Source of the DNA: Clostridia bacterium
GTDB taxonomy: Bacteria; Bacillota; Clostridia; Oscillospirales; CAG-272
Length of the DNA: 39,540 nucleotides
Assembly (NCBI GenBank): GCA_017461635.1
Contig: JAFTXK010000082.1
Coordinates: 1-39,540, forward strand
Reading direction: 5' to 3'
A program made the position numbers and the translations under genes. This document shows positions 1 through 7,300 of the stretch, one piece after another. Within the stretch, counting starts at the first letter, position 1, and every line of letters starts with the position of its first letter. Below the pieces are notes generated by a model. That model worked only from the letters and a program-made list of their open reading frames with translations, was not told the DNA's origin and did no database searches.

Positions 1-414
1 GCGGGAAGCTGTGTTATGAATTTTACTCCAACCTTCGGCTGGTACTTCATTTCCTCCAGCGATCGGTCGCCTTCATGGACAGGGGTGGAATTTTTTTATA
101 ATTTTATGGTTACAAACCAGGGGGTAGGTCCTTTTATGCGTGAGGTCAGCCGCAGAGAGGTCATGATCGGGGATGTGATCCAGCTGGCAAACGAGGACGG
201 CGATTTTTATCACACCTTGATGATAACGGGCTTCGAGGGGGCGGATATTTTGGTTTCGGCTCAATCGGACGATGCTCTTGACAGGCGTCTTTCCACCTAT
301 AATTATGCATCTCTGCGTTTTCTTCATGTAGACGGAGTGAGGGTGGATTATCCCAATGATATTTGCTTTGAGGGGCTGATAAACGGAACTTCTATTGACG
401 TTATGAGAATGTAA
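1..414 (+). CDS. Amidase_6-type putative amidase, 5'-truncated C-terminal part
   Basis: The reading frame is open from the first base and ends with TAA at 412-414, so the gene begins before the window; the internal ATG at 16 is probably not the start. The visible 137 or so residues resemble the C-terminal half of the putative amidase domain (Amidase_6) of Gram-positive bacteria: a GDVIQ segment, a histidine in YHTLMITG, then a segment like VSAQSDDALDRRLSTYNY, which matches the usual 'sgHs.d...r.ls.yn' region. The fold is papain/NlpC-like, with the catalytic Cys expected in the missing N-terminal part. The substrate is unknown. It converges with the P-type ATPase gene, leaving only 50 bases between them. 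Assignment rests on motif recognition only. Confidence 0.6.
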   Translation, partial: AGSCVMNFTPTFGWYFISSSDRSPSWTGVEFFYNFMVTNQGVGPFMREVSRREVMIGDVIQLANEDGDFYHTLMITGFEGADILVSAQSDDALDRRLSTYNYASLRFLHVDGVRVDYPNDICFEGLINGTSIDVMRM

Positions 415-464
415 TCACCAAAAATGAAATAAGGGTTTTTACAGCCCCTGTTTTTTATAAGATC

Positions 465-3155
465 TCAATATGAAATATTTTTTGAGCCGAAGATCCGCAG
501 AAGGAGCTTTCTTATAAAGTCTACCGGGAAGACAAGAAGGGCAAGGATAAGAGTTGCGGTCAACTCTTCATAGGATAGCGGCACTGTTCTCAGCACGCTT
601 CCGCCGAGATATACAAAGGCGATCTGTATCACCGCGATCAGAAGCATTATAAATATGAAGACCTTATTTTTGCCCAGCCCATGGAAAAGGCTGAGGCTAT
701 CGGTTCTCGCCGAGAAGCAATTGAAGACCGAGGCGAAAATGAAGAGGGCAAAAAATGCCGTCAGCAGATACAGATTTTCTTTATCATATTGGAAAAGGCT
801 CGTTATGGCAGGCATCTTCAGAAAAGCAATGCAAAGAGCAACGGTAAAGAGCCCCATGGTAAGTATCTCGCCGATCATATAGCGGTTAAGTATCGATTCA
901 TCGCGCTTTTTCGGTCTCTCCTTCATATATTCCTCGCCCGCATGCTCGCCTGCAAAGGCGATACCGCCGAGAGTATCCATGATGATATTTATCCACAGCA
1001 TCTGAACGACGGTTACGGGGGCATCAAAGCCGATAAAGGGTCCTATCATCGAAACGCCTACGGCGCAAAGATTCATAGTGAGCTGAAGGGTTATGAATTT
1101 TCTGATATTCTTAAAAATACCGCGCCCGTACAGAACAGCTTTGGCGATCGAGGCGAGATTATTATCGAGGATTATTATATCTCCCGCGTCCTTTGCCACC
1201 TGCGTCCCGCTCCCCATAGCAAAGCCGATATCGGCTCGGCGCAGTGCGGGCGCGTCATTTATTCCGTCGCCCGTCATGCCCACTACAAGATCTGCCTCCT
1301 GCGCCACTCGCACAAGTCTGCTCTTATCCGAGGGCAGAGCCCTGGCGACAACGCCTATCCGCGGAAGCAGCTCTCGGAGCTTTACATCGCCGATCTTTGC
1401 AAGATCCGAGCTTGTTATGCAAATATCAACATCGCCGCCGAGAATACCGCTTTCCCGCGCTATGCTTGCCGCCGTTTCGATATTATCTCCCGTCACCATT
1501 ACAACATGTATACCCGCACTGCGAAGCCGCTCCACCGAAGAAGCGGCTTCCTTTCTCACCCTATCAGAAAGATGAACCGCGCCGATCAAGGTCAAATTCA
1601 TGGAATACGGAGGCATTCTATCGCTTACGGCAAGGAGGATAACTCTGCCTCCTACGCTCGTTCTTTCGCTTATCATCCGTTCAAAGCGTACGGAATTAAA
1701 AGGCGCAGTGCTTCCGTCCGGCCGCAGATAGGAGCGCACGAAGGGTAAAAGCTTTTCGGGCGCTCCCTTTATAAGCACAGTTTTCTCCGAGCCCTCGAGC
1801 CTGACTGCGGAGAATTTTTTTGCGCTGTCAAAGGGTATCTTTTCAGCGATCCTTATTCCCGAAAATTCGGAGGAATACTGCGCCGCACTCTCGGTAAGAG
1901 CAATATCGGTCATATTTCCTCCGAGGGCATGGGCTTTGCCGTCTTTGGCTATACTAACCTCGGAAGAAGTATTATACAAAGCGGAAAGGGCAAAATATCT
2001 CCAAATGCTGTCCTTTTTCCTGCCCCCGATACTATTTATCACCGAGCCGTCGCCGAGCAAATATTCCTTGACGCTCAGATGCCCCTCGGTAAGAGTTCCC
2101 GTTTTATCGGTGAAAAGAATATTCATGCTTCCCGCCGCCTCGATGCCAACGGGTTTTCTCACCAGCACCTTATCCCGTACCATTTTTTTGATATTTGCCG
2201 AAAGCACGACAGAGATCATCAGCGGAAGACCTTCTGGAACCGCTACAACAACGACCGTGAGCCCCAGGGTGAAGGCATGAAGCAATTTTCGAAAGAGATA
2301 ACCGACATCTCCCAGCTTCATGAAGATGATAGTGGGATGCATGCCGCTGTCGATAATGAAGCTGTTGATAAGATATGCCACCGTCACCAGCACAGCGGCG
2401 ATATAACCGAGACGGCTTATGACGGATGCCAGCTTTGCGAGACGGATGCGTAAAGGGCTTTCTCTCGTATCCATCTGCACCTCGCGCGATATTCCGCCCA
2501 GAAAGGTAGCATCTCCAACCACAGCCACTCTGGCTTCACCCTCGCCCGATGTTATGACGCAGCCTCCGAGCAGTGCATGCGACTGGGAAGGATCAAGCGG
2601 AATATTATTTTTGCTCTGTTCAGGTGACATCGGCTCTTTGCGTACTTCTTTATTCTCGCCCGTCATCGCTGATTGGTCAACTCCAAGCGAGCCCGATAGC
2701 AAAATGCAGTCGGCAGGTATCTTTTCGCCTGCACCGAGCAATATAATATCCCCCACGACCAGCTCCCGCGGATCTATCTCGCGCACAGAGCCGCCTCTGC
2801 GCACTCGGCATCTCTGCATTTTATTTTCCTCACCCAAACGGCGGAATGCTGCCTCACTGCTGTATTCCGACATGGTAGAAATAAATGTTGCAAGAAATAC
2901 CGATATGCCGATGCCGACCGTCTCATATATATCACCGCCGCGGATCAGGAAAAGTATATTGAGCAGAAGGGCAAAAAGCAATATCCTTATAACGGGATCA
3001 TTCAGATTTGAAAGAAACTGACGCAAAAAAGAGCGTCTCTTTGCCGCGCTCAGTTTATTTTCACCATATTTTTCGCGAGAGGAAATGACCTCGGCATCGC
3101 TCAGCCCTCTGAGATCTTTTCCCGAGCCCCTTAAGTGCGTTTTTTCATGTACCAT
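465..3155 (-). CDS. Calcium-translocating P-type ATPase, PMCA type
   Basis: An 896-residue P2-type ATPase of full family length, expected in the cell membrane exporting Ca2+ at the cost of ATP. In order: a cation-ATPase N-terminal domain (residues 10-70), first membrane pair (about 55-95), actuator domain with the TGE motif in MTGEN (165-168, where many relatives have TGES), third and fourth membrane segments (about 250-320) with the ion-binding VPEGLPL (306-312), the phosphorylation motif DKTGTLT (Asp350), then the nucleotide domain, TGDN and the hinge TGDGINDAP, and a C-terminal six-helix region. AVPEGLPL is typical of PMCA and bacterial Ca2+ pumps; Mn2+ cannot be excluded. A GGAGG ribosome binding site lies just before the ATG. 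It stands alone, convergent with the amidase fragment and divergent from the Sel1 gene. Confidence 0.9.
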   Translation of the reverse strand: MVHEKTHLRGSGKDLRGLSDAEVISSREKYGENKLSAAKRRSFLRQFLSNLNDPVIRILLFALLLNILFLIRGGDIYETVGIGISVFLATFISTMSEYSSEAAFRRLGEENKMQRCRVRRGGSVREIDPRELVVGDIILLGAGEKIPADCILLSGSLGVDQSAMTGENKEVRKEPMSPEQSKNNIPLDPSQSHALLGGCVITSGEGEARVAVVGDATFLGGISREVQMDTRESPLRIRLAKLASVISRLGYIAAVLVTVAYLINSFIIDSGMHPTIIFMKLGDVGYLFRKLLHAFTLGLTVVVVAVPEGLPLMISVVLSANIKKMVRDKVLVRKPVGIEAAGSMNILFTDKTGTLTEGHLSVKEYLLGDGSVINSIGGRKKDSIWRYFALSALYNTSSEVSIAKDGKAHALGGNMTDIALTESAAQYSSEFSGIRIAEKIPFDSAKKFSAVRLEGSEKTVLIKGAPEKLLPFVRSYLRPDGSTAPFNSVRFERMISERTSVGGRVILLAVSDRMPPYSMNLTLIGAVHLSDRVRKEAASSVERLRSAGIHVVMVTGDNIETAASIARESGILGGDVDICITSSDLAKIGDVKLRELLPRIGVVARALPSDKSRLVRVAQEADLVVGMTGDGINDAPALRRADIGFAMGSGTQVAKDAGDIIILDNNLASIAKAVLYGRGIFKNIRKFITLQLTMNLCAVGVSMIGPFIGFDAPVTVVQMLWINIIMDTLGGIAFAGEHAGEEYMKERPKKRDESILNRYMIGEILTMGLFTVALCIAFLKMPAITSLFQYDKENLYLLTAFFALFIFASVFNCFSARTDSLSLFHGLGKNKVFIFIMLLIAVIQIAFVYLGGSVLRTVPLSYEELTATLILALLVFPVDFIRKLLLRIFGSKNISY

Positions 3156-3231
3156 ATAATTCCTCCGTCCTTTTTTATATATAATATGAAGAGGACGGAC
3201 TGAAAAATTACTTCCCCGAAGCTTTATCGCC

Positions 3232-3260
3232 TTGACAGTGGATGGATATTGTGATAAAAT
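3232..3260 (+). promoter_or_regulatory. Putative sigma-A promoter of the Sel1 gene
   Basis: TTGACA at 3232-3237 and TAAAAT at 3255-3260 are separated by 17 bases. The next gene on this strand starts at 3589, so the transcript would run through the whole miniature element at 3303-3517. This suggests the element inserted into a leader. Confidence 0.5.
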
Positions 3261-3302
3261 ATTTAATAATAGAACACCTCTGAAAACTCAAAATTTAATA
3301 AC

Positions 3303-3517
3303 TAAACAATAATTTGTCGAGGAAAAGTAACTAACATTTTATGAGATCCTTCGCCGAGGCTCAGGATGACAGTACTGTACTGTTCGCAATGTTTCCTACG
3401 TTAAATCACAGTTGACTTAACAGTAGGAAACCAAGTGGGCGATCCCTTATTGTTATCCTGAGCCTCGGCGAAGGATCTCACAAGATATCAACTAACTATT
3501 CGACAAGTTATTGTTTA
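3303..3517. mobile_element. Miniature inverted-repeat element (MITE), 215 bp copy
   Basis: The two ends are imperfect inverted repeats: TAAACAATAATTTGTCGA at 3303-3320 against its complement at 3500-3517 with one mismatch. Further in, the segment around GAGATCCTTCGCCGAGG (from about 3342) recurs inverted at about 3457-3480. There is also a nested inverted repeat around GTTTCCTAC / GTAGGAAAC (about 3391 and 3422). No coding potential is seen. The outermost TA at each end could be a TA target duplication, as left by IS630/Tc1-type transposases. A shorter relative sits at 15453-15553. No transposase is in the window, so it would be non-autonomous. Confidence 0.75.
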
Positions 3518-3588
3518 ACCTATGTTTTGATTTTTTAAGTTACAATAATTAACAAATAAAAAATCCCCATCAAAGGAAAACTGAAATA

Positions 3589-4317
3589 ATGAACGATCTG
3601 ATTTCGGCAAATGCTCTTTTTGCAAAGGGTGAATATGAAAAGGCGGCTGAGCTTTACCGCGAGCTCGCTTGGAAGGGTGACCTTGACGCAATGTTCAATA
3701 TGGGTTATCTGCACCAATTCGGCATCGGAGTACCGCTTGATCTCGAAAAGGCGGCGGATTTTTATGCTGTTGCGGTCTATCTCGAGGGCGGAGACGCCGC
3801 ATATAATCTTGCAGTGATGACAATGAACGGGCTCGGCGTCAAGCGCGATATCGCAAAGGCTGTCCACTATATGGAGCTGAGCGCAAACGGCGGCTGTCCA
3901 GAGGCTCAGCTTTATCTTGCTTCGGCATGCTCCATGGGCTATGCGGGAAATCCGATAACGAGCAATATCTGCCGGATCCCTTTCCATAAAGCCGAGAACA
4001 GATATGATTATGCCGTTATCGGCGGCGGTATAGACGAAGCGGAGCAGGAAAAAATAGAGGAAGAAAGATGCCGCGCCATAACCGAGAGCCATATAGACGC
4101 CTATCGCTGGCTTTCCATAGTTGCTGCTTGCCGGGATGAGGACGACGTTTACGGCGAAACGATCAGAGATGCGAAATTCCTTCTCGGTCTCTTCCACATA
4201 GAGGGTATCGGCTGCCGCATAAACCGCAAGAAGGGTCAGCGGCTCATCAAGGAAGCCGCCCTTGCAGGCTCTGCCGAGGCACAGCAATATCTGCTCCAAG
4301 GCGCAGAGGATCGGTAA
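3589..4317 (+). CDS. Sel1-like repeat (TPR-type) protein
   Basis: A 242-residue soluble protein built of Sel1-like helical repeats. The pattern A...Y..A...G...A..nlG.l...G.GV..D..KA is seen from residue 10, 46 and 82 (for example GIGVPLDLEKAADFY and GLGVKRDIAKAVHYM), with a last unit at the C-terminus (GIGCRINRKKGQRLIKEAA). Between them is a less regular segment of about 90 residues (roughly 105-200) rich in Glu/Lys. Such proteins act as protein-protein adaptors, and the partner cannot be read from the sequence. No signal peptide is seen. ATG at 3589 is preceded by AAAGGA. It starts a same-strand run with the tautomerase (22 bases later) and biotin ligase. Confidence 0.8.
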   Translation: MNDLISANALFAKGEYEKAAELYRELAWKGDLDAMFNMGYLHQFGIGVPLDLEKAADFYAVAVYLEGGDAAYNLAVMTMNGLGVKRDIAKAVHYMELSANGGCPEAQLYLASACSMGYAGNPITSNICRIPFHKAENRYDYAVIGGGIDEAEQEKIEEERCRAITESHIDAYRWLSIVAACRDEDDVYGETIRDAKFLLGLFHIEGIGCRINRKKGQRLIKEAALAGSAEAQQYLLQGAEDR

Positions 4318-4339
4318 TTTTTATAAAGGAGAAAAAATC

Positions 4340-4684
4340 ATGCCATTTATCAACACTATCACAACAAAAAAGATCTCAGACGCGGAAAGAGATGCCGTTA
4401 AGGCTGAGCTCGGCAAGATCATCGCCGAGATTCCCGGTAAAAGCGAGCAGTGGCTCATGCTTGCTTTTAATGACGGGGTAAAGATGTATTTCCGCGGTGA
4501 CGACAGCCTTGACAGTGCCTATGTTGAAATCAGCATTTTCGGTACTGCGGGCTCAGATGCTTATGACTGCCTTACAGCGAAGATCTGCGAGCTTTATGAA
4601 AGCAAACTTGGAATCCCCGCAGACAGAGTTTATGTTAAATACGAGGAATGCACCCGCTGGGGCTGGAACGGCGCGAATTTCTGA
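4340..4684 (+). CDS. MIF/tautomerase superfamily protein
   Basis: 114 residues, the normal length for the macrophage-migration-inhibitory-factor branch of the tautomerase superfamily. The ATG at 4340 follows a GGAG ribosome binding site, and the second residue is Pro, which becomes the N-terminal catalytic base after Met removal in this family. ATG at 4262 in the same frame would lie inside the Sel1 gene and hide that proline. The C-terminal half keeps the family pattern (KICELYESKLGIPADRVYVKY...WGWNGANF), where MIF has a similar L...LgI..dRvYi.y.....WgwnG.tF. A phenylpyruvate or similar keto-enol tautomerase activity is possible; the physiological substrate is unknown. Confidence 0.85.
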   Translation: MPFINTITTKKISDAERDAVKAELGKIIAEIPGKSEQWLMLAFNDGVKMYFRGDDSLDSAYVEISIFGTAGSDAYDCLTAKICELYESKLGIPADRVYVKYEECTRWGWNGANF

Positions 4685-4687
4685 TAT

Positions 4688-5512
4688 ATGAAGAATATAA
4701 ATGCGGCAGCCGACCGTTTTATAATGGGAAGGCTGATGGAATTTGAAGAGCTTTCCTCAACAAATGAATACTGCAAGGGAAACGATATCCGCACGGACTG
4801 TATAATCAGAGCTCACAGGCAGACCTCGGGACGCGGACGGATGGGAAGAAAATTCGTCTCAGAGGAAGGCGGATTATATCTTTCCTATTGCTATCTTCCA
4901 CCGGATCTGAAAGCAGAAAAATTGATGCCTCTTACGGGGCTTTGCGCTGTTGCGGTTCATTGCGCCATCGAGAAAGCAACAGGACTGAACGCCGATATCA
5001 AATGGACAAACGACCTTCTTCTTTACGGGAAAAAGATCTGCGGAATATTGGTCGAAACAGTGCTGGGAGAGGATGGCAAGGTTGAAAAGCTGATCATCGG
5101 CATTGGCATAAACACAAATCAGAAATCCGAATGCTTTGAAGGTGAGCTTGAAAATATTGCGTCCTCAATATATGCACTGACAGGTAAGGAGACGGACGAG
5201 ACAAAGCTTCTCAAATATCTTTCGATGCTGATACACGGTGTTTATTCTATGGTGTGCAAGGGTGACTTTGACCGCATGGAGGAATATGCAGAGTATTACA
5301 GAGCGCATTGCGTCACCATCGGAAAAGAGGTCCGTATACTGCGCCCCGAGCTCGTTTCCGCGGGAAAAGATCCCAGAGGGGCATATGCCGAAGATCCTTC
5401 GGTCTTCCCTAAAGCTATTGCCGTCGATATCGATGATAATTTCGGTCTTATAGTACGCCATAAGGACGGAAAAGAAGAAAAAATAACTTTCGGCGAGATC
5501 AGCATAAAATAA
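4688..5512 (+). CDS. birA: Biotin-[acetyl-CoA-carboxylase] ligase
   Basis: A 274-residue group I biotin protein ligase without an N-terminal DNA-binding domain, so it should ligate biotin but not act as the Bio repressor. Visible motifs: SSTNEYC near residue 23, the biotinyl-AMP loop GRGRMGR (48-54), KWTNDLLL (105-112), KKICGILVE (115-123) and GIGINTNQ (138-145). The C-terminal 50 residues form the usual small SH3-like domain. It attaches biotin to carrier proteins such as the acetyl-CoA carboxylase biotin carboxyl carrier protein. It starts three bases after the tautomerase stop, so the two are likely co-transcribed, and is followed by a strong terminator. Confidence 0.9.
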   Translation: MKNINAAADRFIMGRLMEFEELSSTNEYCKGNDIRTDCIIRAHRQTSGRGRMGRKFVSEEGGLYLSYCYLPPDLKAEKLMPLTGLCAVAVHCAIEKATGLNADIKWTNDLLLYGKKICGILVETVLGEDGKVEKLIIGIGINTNQKSECFEGELENIASSIYALTGKETDETKLLKYLSMLIHGVYSMVCKGDFDRMEEYAEYYRAHCVTIGKEVRILRPELVSAGKDPRGAYAEDPSVFPKAIAVDIDDNFGLIVRHKDGKEEKITFGEISIK

Positions 5513-5582
5513 GAAACAATGATATATTTATCTGAGTGTCTGCTAACTTTTTCTCTTATTTTTAAAAAATTATGGTTTTTAA

Positions 5583-5637
5583 ATAATAAACCTCCCGTCA
5601 AAAAAACAAATTTGACAGGAGGCTTATTATTTTTTCT
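5583..5637 (+). terminator. Rho-independent terminator after birA, probably bidirectional
   Basis: Inverted repeat CCTCCCGTCAAA / TTTGACAGGAGG, extended by AATAA/TTATT, followed by TTTTTTC. It lies between the birA end and the end of the convergent GH43 gene and could serve both. Confidence 0.85.
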
Positions 5638-5658
5638 TATCTGATATTTGAGGAAATA

Positions 5659-6591
5659 TCACTTGTTTACGGTAATTATACCGTCCTTGTATTCCCAATC
5701 GGTGGTCATCTCAACAGGCAGAAGCTTGCCGTCCTCGCCAAAGCGCATTATATCAAGACAAATGAAGCGTGCGTTGCCGTCGTCTATATCTTTTGAATGA
5801 CGATGATAGGCGCATAGATAAAGTTCCTCTTCGGGAATGTAGATATATCCGTTATGCCCGGGCCCGTTTGCGATCTTACTATCACCCGTTGAAAGGACGT
5901 TGACATAATTATCAAAAGGACCGAAGGGCGAGTCTGCCATGGCAGAGTTTACGCGGTATGATCCATCCGTCCAACAGCCCGATGACCACATAAAATGATA
6001 TTTTCCGTCCTTTTTGAACATACAAGGGCCTTCCACATAATCCGGTGGTGTTATTTCGCGGCACAGACTTCCGTCCTCAAATGGAACGAGCCCCGTCATA
6101 TCCTCATTCATAATGCCGAGGTTGCAATGATCCCAGCCGCCCCAGAAAAGATAGATCGTGCCGTCATCATCCTTGAACAGATGCGCGTCGATGGGCTGTG
6201 CACCGTTATAAAATTCGTTTATCAAAGGTCGATCAAGCAAGGCTTTGAAGGGACCTGTGGGTGAATCGGAAACTGCGATCTCAAGTCCGCCCTTTTCCGC
6301 AGAACTATGGATATTCCCCGAAGCAAAAATATAATAGTATTTCCCATTTTTTTCGATGATAGTCGGAGCCCAGATAGCCTCGGTCGCCCACGGAAAATCG
6401 GACATATCAATAATATCGTCATGAAGCTCCCAATCCGTGAGATTTTCGCTGGTAAAACAGACCTGATTCTTCTGCTCATTATATGGATACAAAGATTTTG
6501 TCGCGTAAATTACATATTTCCCTTCGTAAAAGCGTGCCTCCGGATCTGCATACCATCCCTCGCTTATGGGATTTTGTATTTTGAATTGCAT
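5659..6591 (-). CDS. Glycoside hydrolase family 43 protein
   Basis: A 310-residue five-bladed beta-propeller hydrolase, about the size of a single GH43 catalytic domain. The three acidic residues of the family are visible: the catalytic base Asp16 in YADPEA, the pKa-modulating Asp135 in PIDAHLF, and the general acid Glu187 in VEGPCMF. Substrates of this family are arabinans, xylans and arabinoxylo-oligosaccharides, and which one applies here is not readable. No signal peptide is seen, so it probably acts in the cytoplasm on imported oligosaccharides. GGAGG precedes the ATG at 6591 and there is a good promoter at 6634-6662. It is a single-gene unit. Confidence 0.88.
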   Translation of the reverse strand: MQFKIQNPISEGWYADPEARFYEGKYVIYATKSLYPYNEQKNQVCFTSENLTDWELHDDIIDMSDFPWATEAIWAPTIIEKNGKYYYIFASGNIHSSAEKGGLEIAVSDSPTGPFKALLDRPLINEFYNGAQPIDAHLFKDDDGTIYLFWGGWDHCNLGIMNEDMTGLVPFEDGSLCREITPPDYVEGPCMFKKDGKYHFMWSSGCWTDGSYRVNSAMADSPFGPFDNYVNVLSTGDSKIANGPGHNGYIYIPEEELYLCAYHRHSKDIDDGNARFICLDIMRFGEDGKLLPVEMTTDWEYKDGIITVNK

Positions 6592-6633
6592 AGCTTCCTC
6601 CCATTATATAATGTACCATTTGATCTCTTACTG

Positions 6634-6662
6634 ATTATAGCATGCTGACGGAGTATATTCAA
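6634..6662 (-). promoter_or_regulatory. Promoter of the GH43 gene
   Basis: On the minus strand, TTGAAT (complement of 6657-6662) and TATAAT (complement of 6634-6639) are 17 bases apart. The predicted start of transcription is about 35 bases before the GH43 ATG. Confidence 0.75.
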
Positions 6663-6700
6663 GTGCTTTTTGTGACTTAGATTTGTTGAAAAGAAACATA

Positions 6701-6797
6701 ATGATATATCCCTTCCTTCATACGCGAATCGTATATCACCTGCGAAGCAGATATCACACCTCCGGGTATATCATCAGTTCCCCACGGAACGGATATC
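6701..6797. repeat. Array of short hairpins separated by repeated ATATC motifs
   Basis: ATATC occurs five times (6706, 6733, 6751, 6768, 6793), usually as GATATC or TATATCA. Each gap holds a tiny palindrome: ATACG-CGAAT-CGTAT, CTGC-GAA-GCAG, ACC-TCCG-GGT, and GTTCC-CCAC-GGAAC. It lies between the GH43 promoter and the tRNA terminator and codes for nothing visible. Confidence 0.5.
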
Positions 6798-6801
6798 ATT
6801 G

Positions 6802-6836
6802 AAAAACGGCAAGTTTCTCTCGAAACTTGCCGTTTT
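6802..6836 (-). terminator. Terminator of the CAT-anticodon tRNA gene
   Basis: A near-perfect stem AAAACGGCAAGTTTC / GAAACTTGCCGTTTT with a four-base loop. Read on the minus strand it comes three bases after the tRNA CCA end and is followed by T residues. Confidence 0.85.
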
Positions 6837-6839
6837 CCT

Positions 6840-6916
6840 TGGTGGGGCATCAGGGACTCGAACCCCGGACCGACCGGTTATGAGCCGGTAGCTCTAACCA
6901 ACTGAGCTAATGCCCC
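6840..6916 (-). tRNA. tRNA with CAT anticodon (Met elongator most likely; Ile2 possible)
   Basis: The minus strand folds as a full cloverleaf: acceptor stem GGGGCAT/ATGCCCC, D arm GCTCAGTTGGTTAGAGC, anticodon stem ACCGG/CCGGT with loop CTCATAA, T arm CCGGGGTTCGAGTCCCTG, discriminator A and an encoded CCA. The anticodon is CAT. The acceptor stem starts with a G-C pair and so is not initiator-like. Elongator tRNA-Met and the lysidine-modified tRNA-Ile cannot be separated with certainty by eye. It has its own promoter (6939-6967) and terminator (6802-6836). Confidence 0.95.
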
Positions 6917-6938
6917 GTATTTATTTTTGACAAAAGAT

Positions 6939-6967
6939 ATTATACAACAACCGCGGCGATTTGTCAA
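6939..6967 (-). promoter_or_regulatory. Promoter of the CAT-anticodon tRNA
   Basis: Minus-strand TTGACA (complement of 6962-6967) and TATAAT (complement of 6939-6944), 17 bases apart: a perfect consensus match, as expected for a stable RNA. Confidence 0.9.
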
Positions 6968-7019
6968 GAGTTATTTTGGAATTATTTAAAAAACATTTAT
7001 AAATCCTACAGAAAGGGAA

Positions 7020-7052
7020 AACCGATAATATGGGGAATCCCATATTATCGGT
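7020..7052 (-). terminator. Terminator of the HD-phosphohydrolase cassette
   Basis: A perfect 13-bp stem, CCGATAATATGGG (7022-7034) and CCCATATTATCGG (7039-7051), with a four-base loop. On the minus strand it is followed by TTTTCCCTTT and lies 24 bases after the stop of the small gene. Confidence 0.8.
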
Positions 7053-7075
7053 AGTACTATTAAATTTGGAGGCAA

Positions 7076-7300
7076 TCATACTGTAGTACAGTATACACCC
7101 ACTTTTTGGCGAACCAACCCTTCATTAATTAAAGTATCAATTTTTACTTGAATTGTTTGTCTTGATACCTGTGCATCGTAATTTCTAATTTCGTCAAGAA
7201 GATGATCGGTAGTAAAGCAATAATTGCTTTTTGCAAACAATAAATTGTAAATAATAAAATCGATGTTTTGATTATCTTTCTCTAAAATTACTTTGCACAT
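7076..7300 (-). CDS. Small winged-helix-like protein, second gene of the HD cassette
   Basis: 74 residues, no family recognised with confidence. Predicted features: helices around residues 12-25, 31-40 and 45-62 (with the phrase SRQTIQVKIDTLINEGLV, typical of a recognition helix leading into a wing), then a short beta hairpin GLVRQKVGVYCTTV at the end. This is the shape of a small winged helix-turn-helix domain. Its ATG lies inside the end of the HD gene (13-base overlap), with GGAGAG placed at a suitable distance, so the two are translationally coupled. It could be a regulator of the cassette or a subunit of the enzyme. Base use is AT-rich like its partner and unlike the flanks. A hairpin terminator follows. 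Confidence 0.6.
   Translation of the reverse strand: MCKVILEKDNQNIDFIIYNLLFAKSNYCFTTDHLLDEIRNYDAQVSRQTIQVKIDTLINEGLVRQKVGVYCTTV

Larger units (their letters stand above)
3156..3588. other. Intergenic region between the divergent ATPase and Sel1 genes
   Basis: This stretch of about 430 bases holds the ribosome binding site of the ATPase (minus strand), a plus-strand promoter at 3232-3260, the miniature element at 3303-3517 and the ribosome binding site of the Sel1 gene. No protein gene is visible in it. Confidence 0.7.

Noticed and set aside
421-460. Terminator between the amidase fragment and the ATPase
   Set aside because: Only a four-base stem (ACAG/CTGT) before T residues is visible, too weak to call.
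681-1748. Long open frame (355 codons) on the plus strand
   Set aside because: It lies antisense to the well-supported calcium ATPase, has no ribosome binding site or recognisable motif, and arises from codon bias of the real gene.
3342-3480. Possible CRISPR or rRNA-like structure in the repeated region
   Set aside because: There is only one inverted pair, no regular spacers, and the ends fit a miniature mobile element.
3535-4299. 254-codon open frame on the minus strand
   Set aside because: It is antisense to the Sel1-repeat gene, whose repeat pattern is unmistakable.
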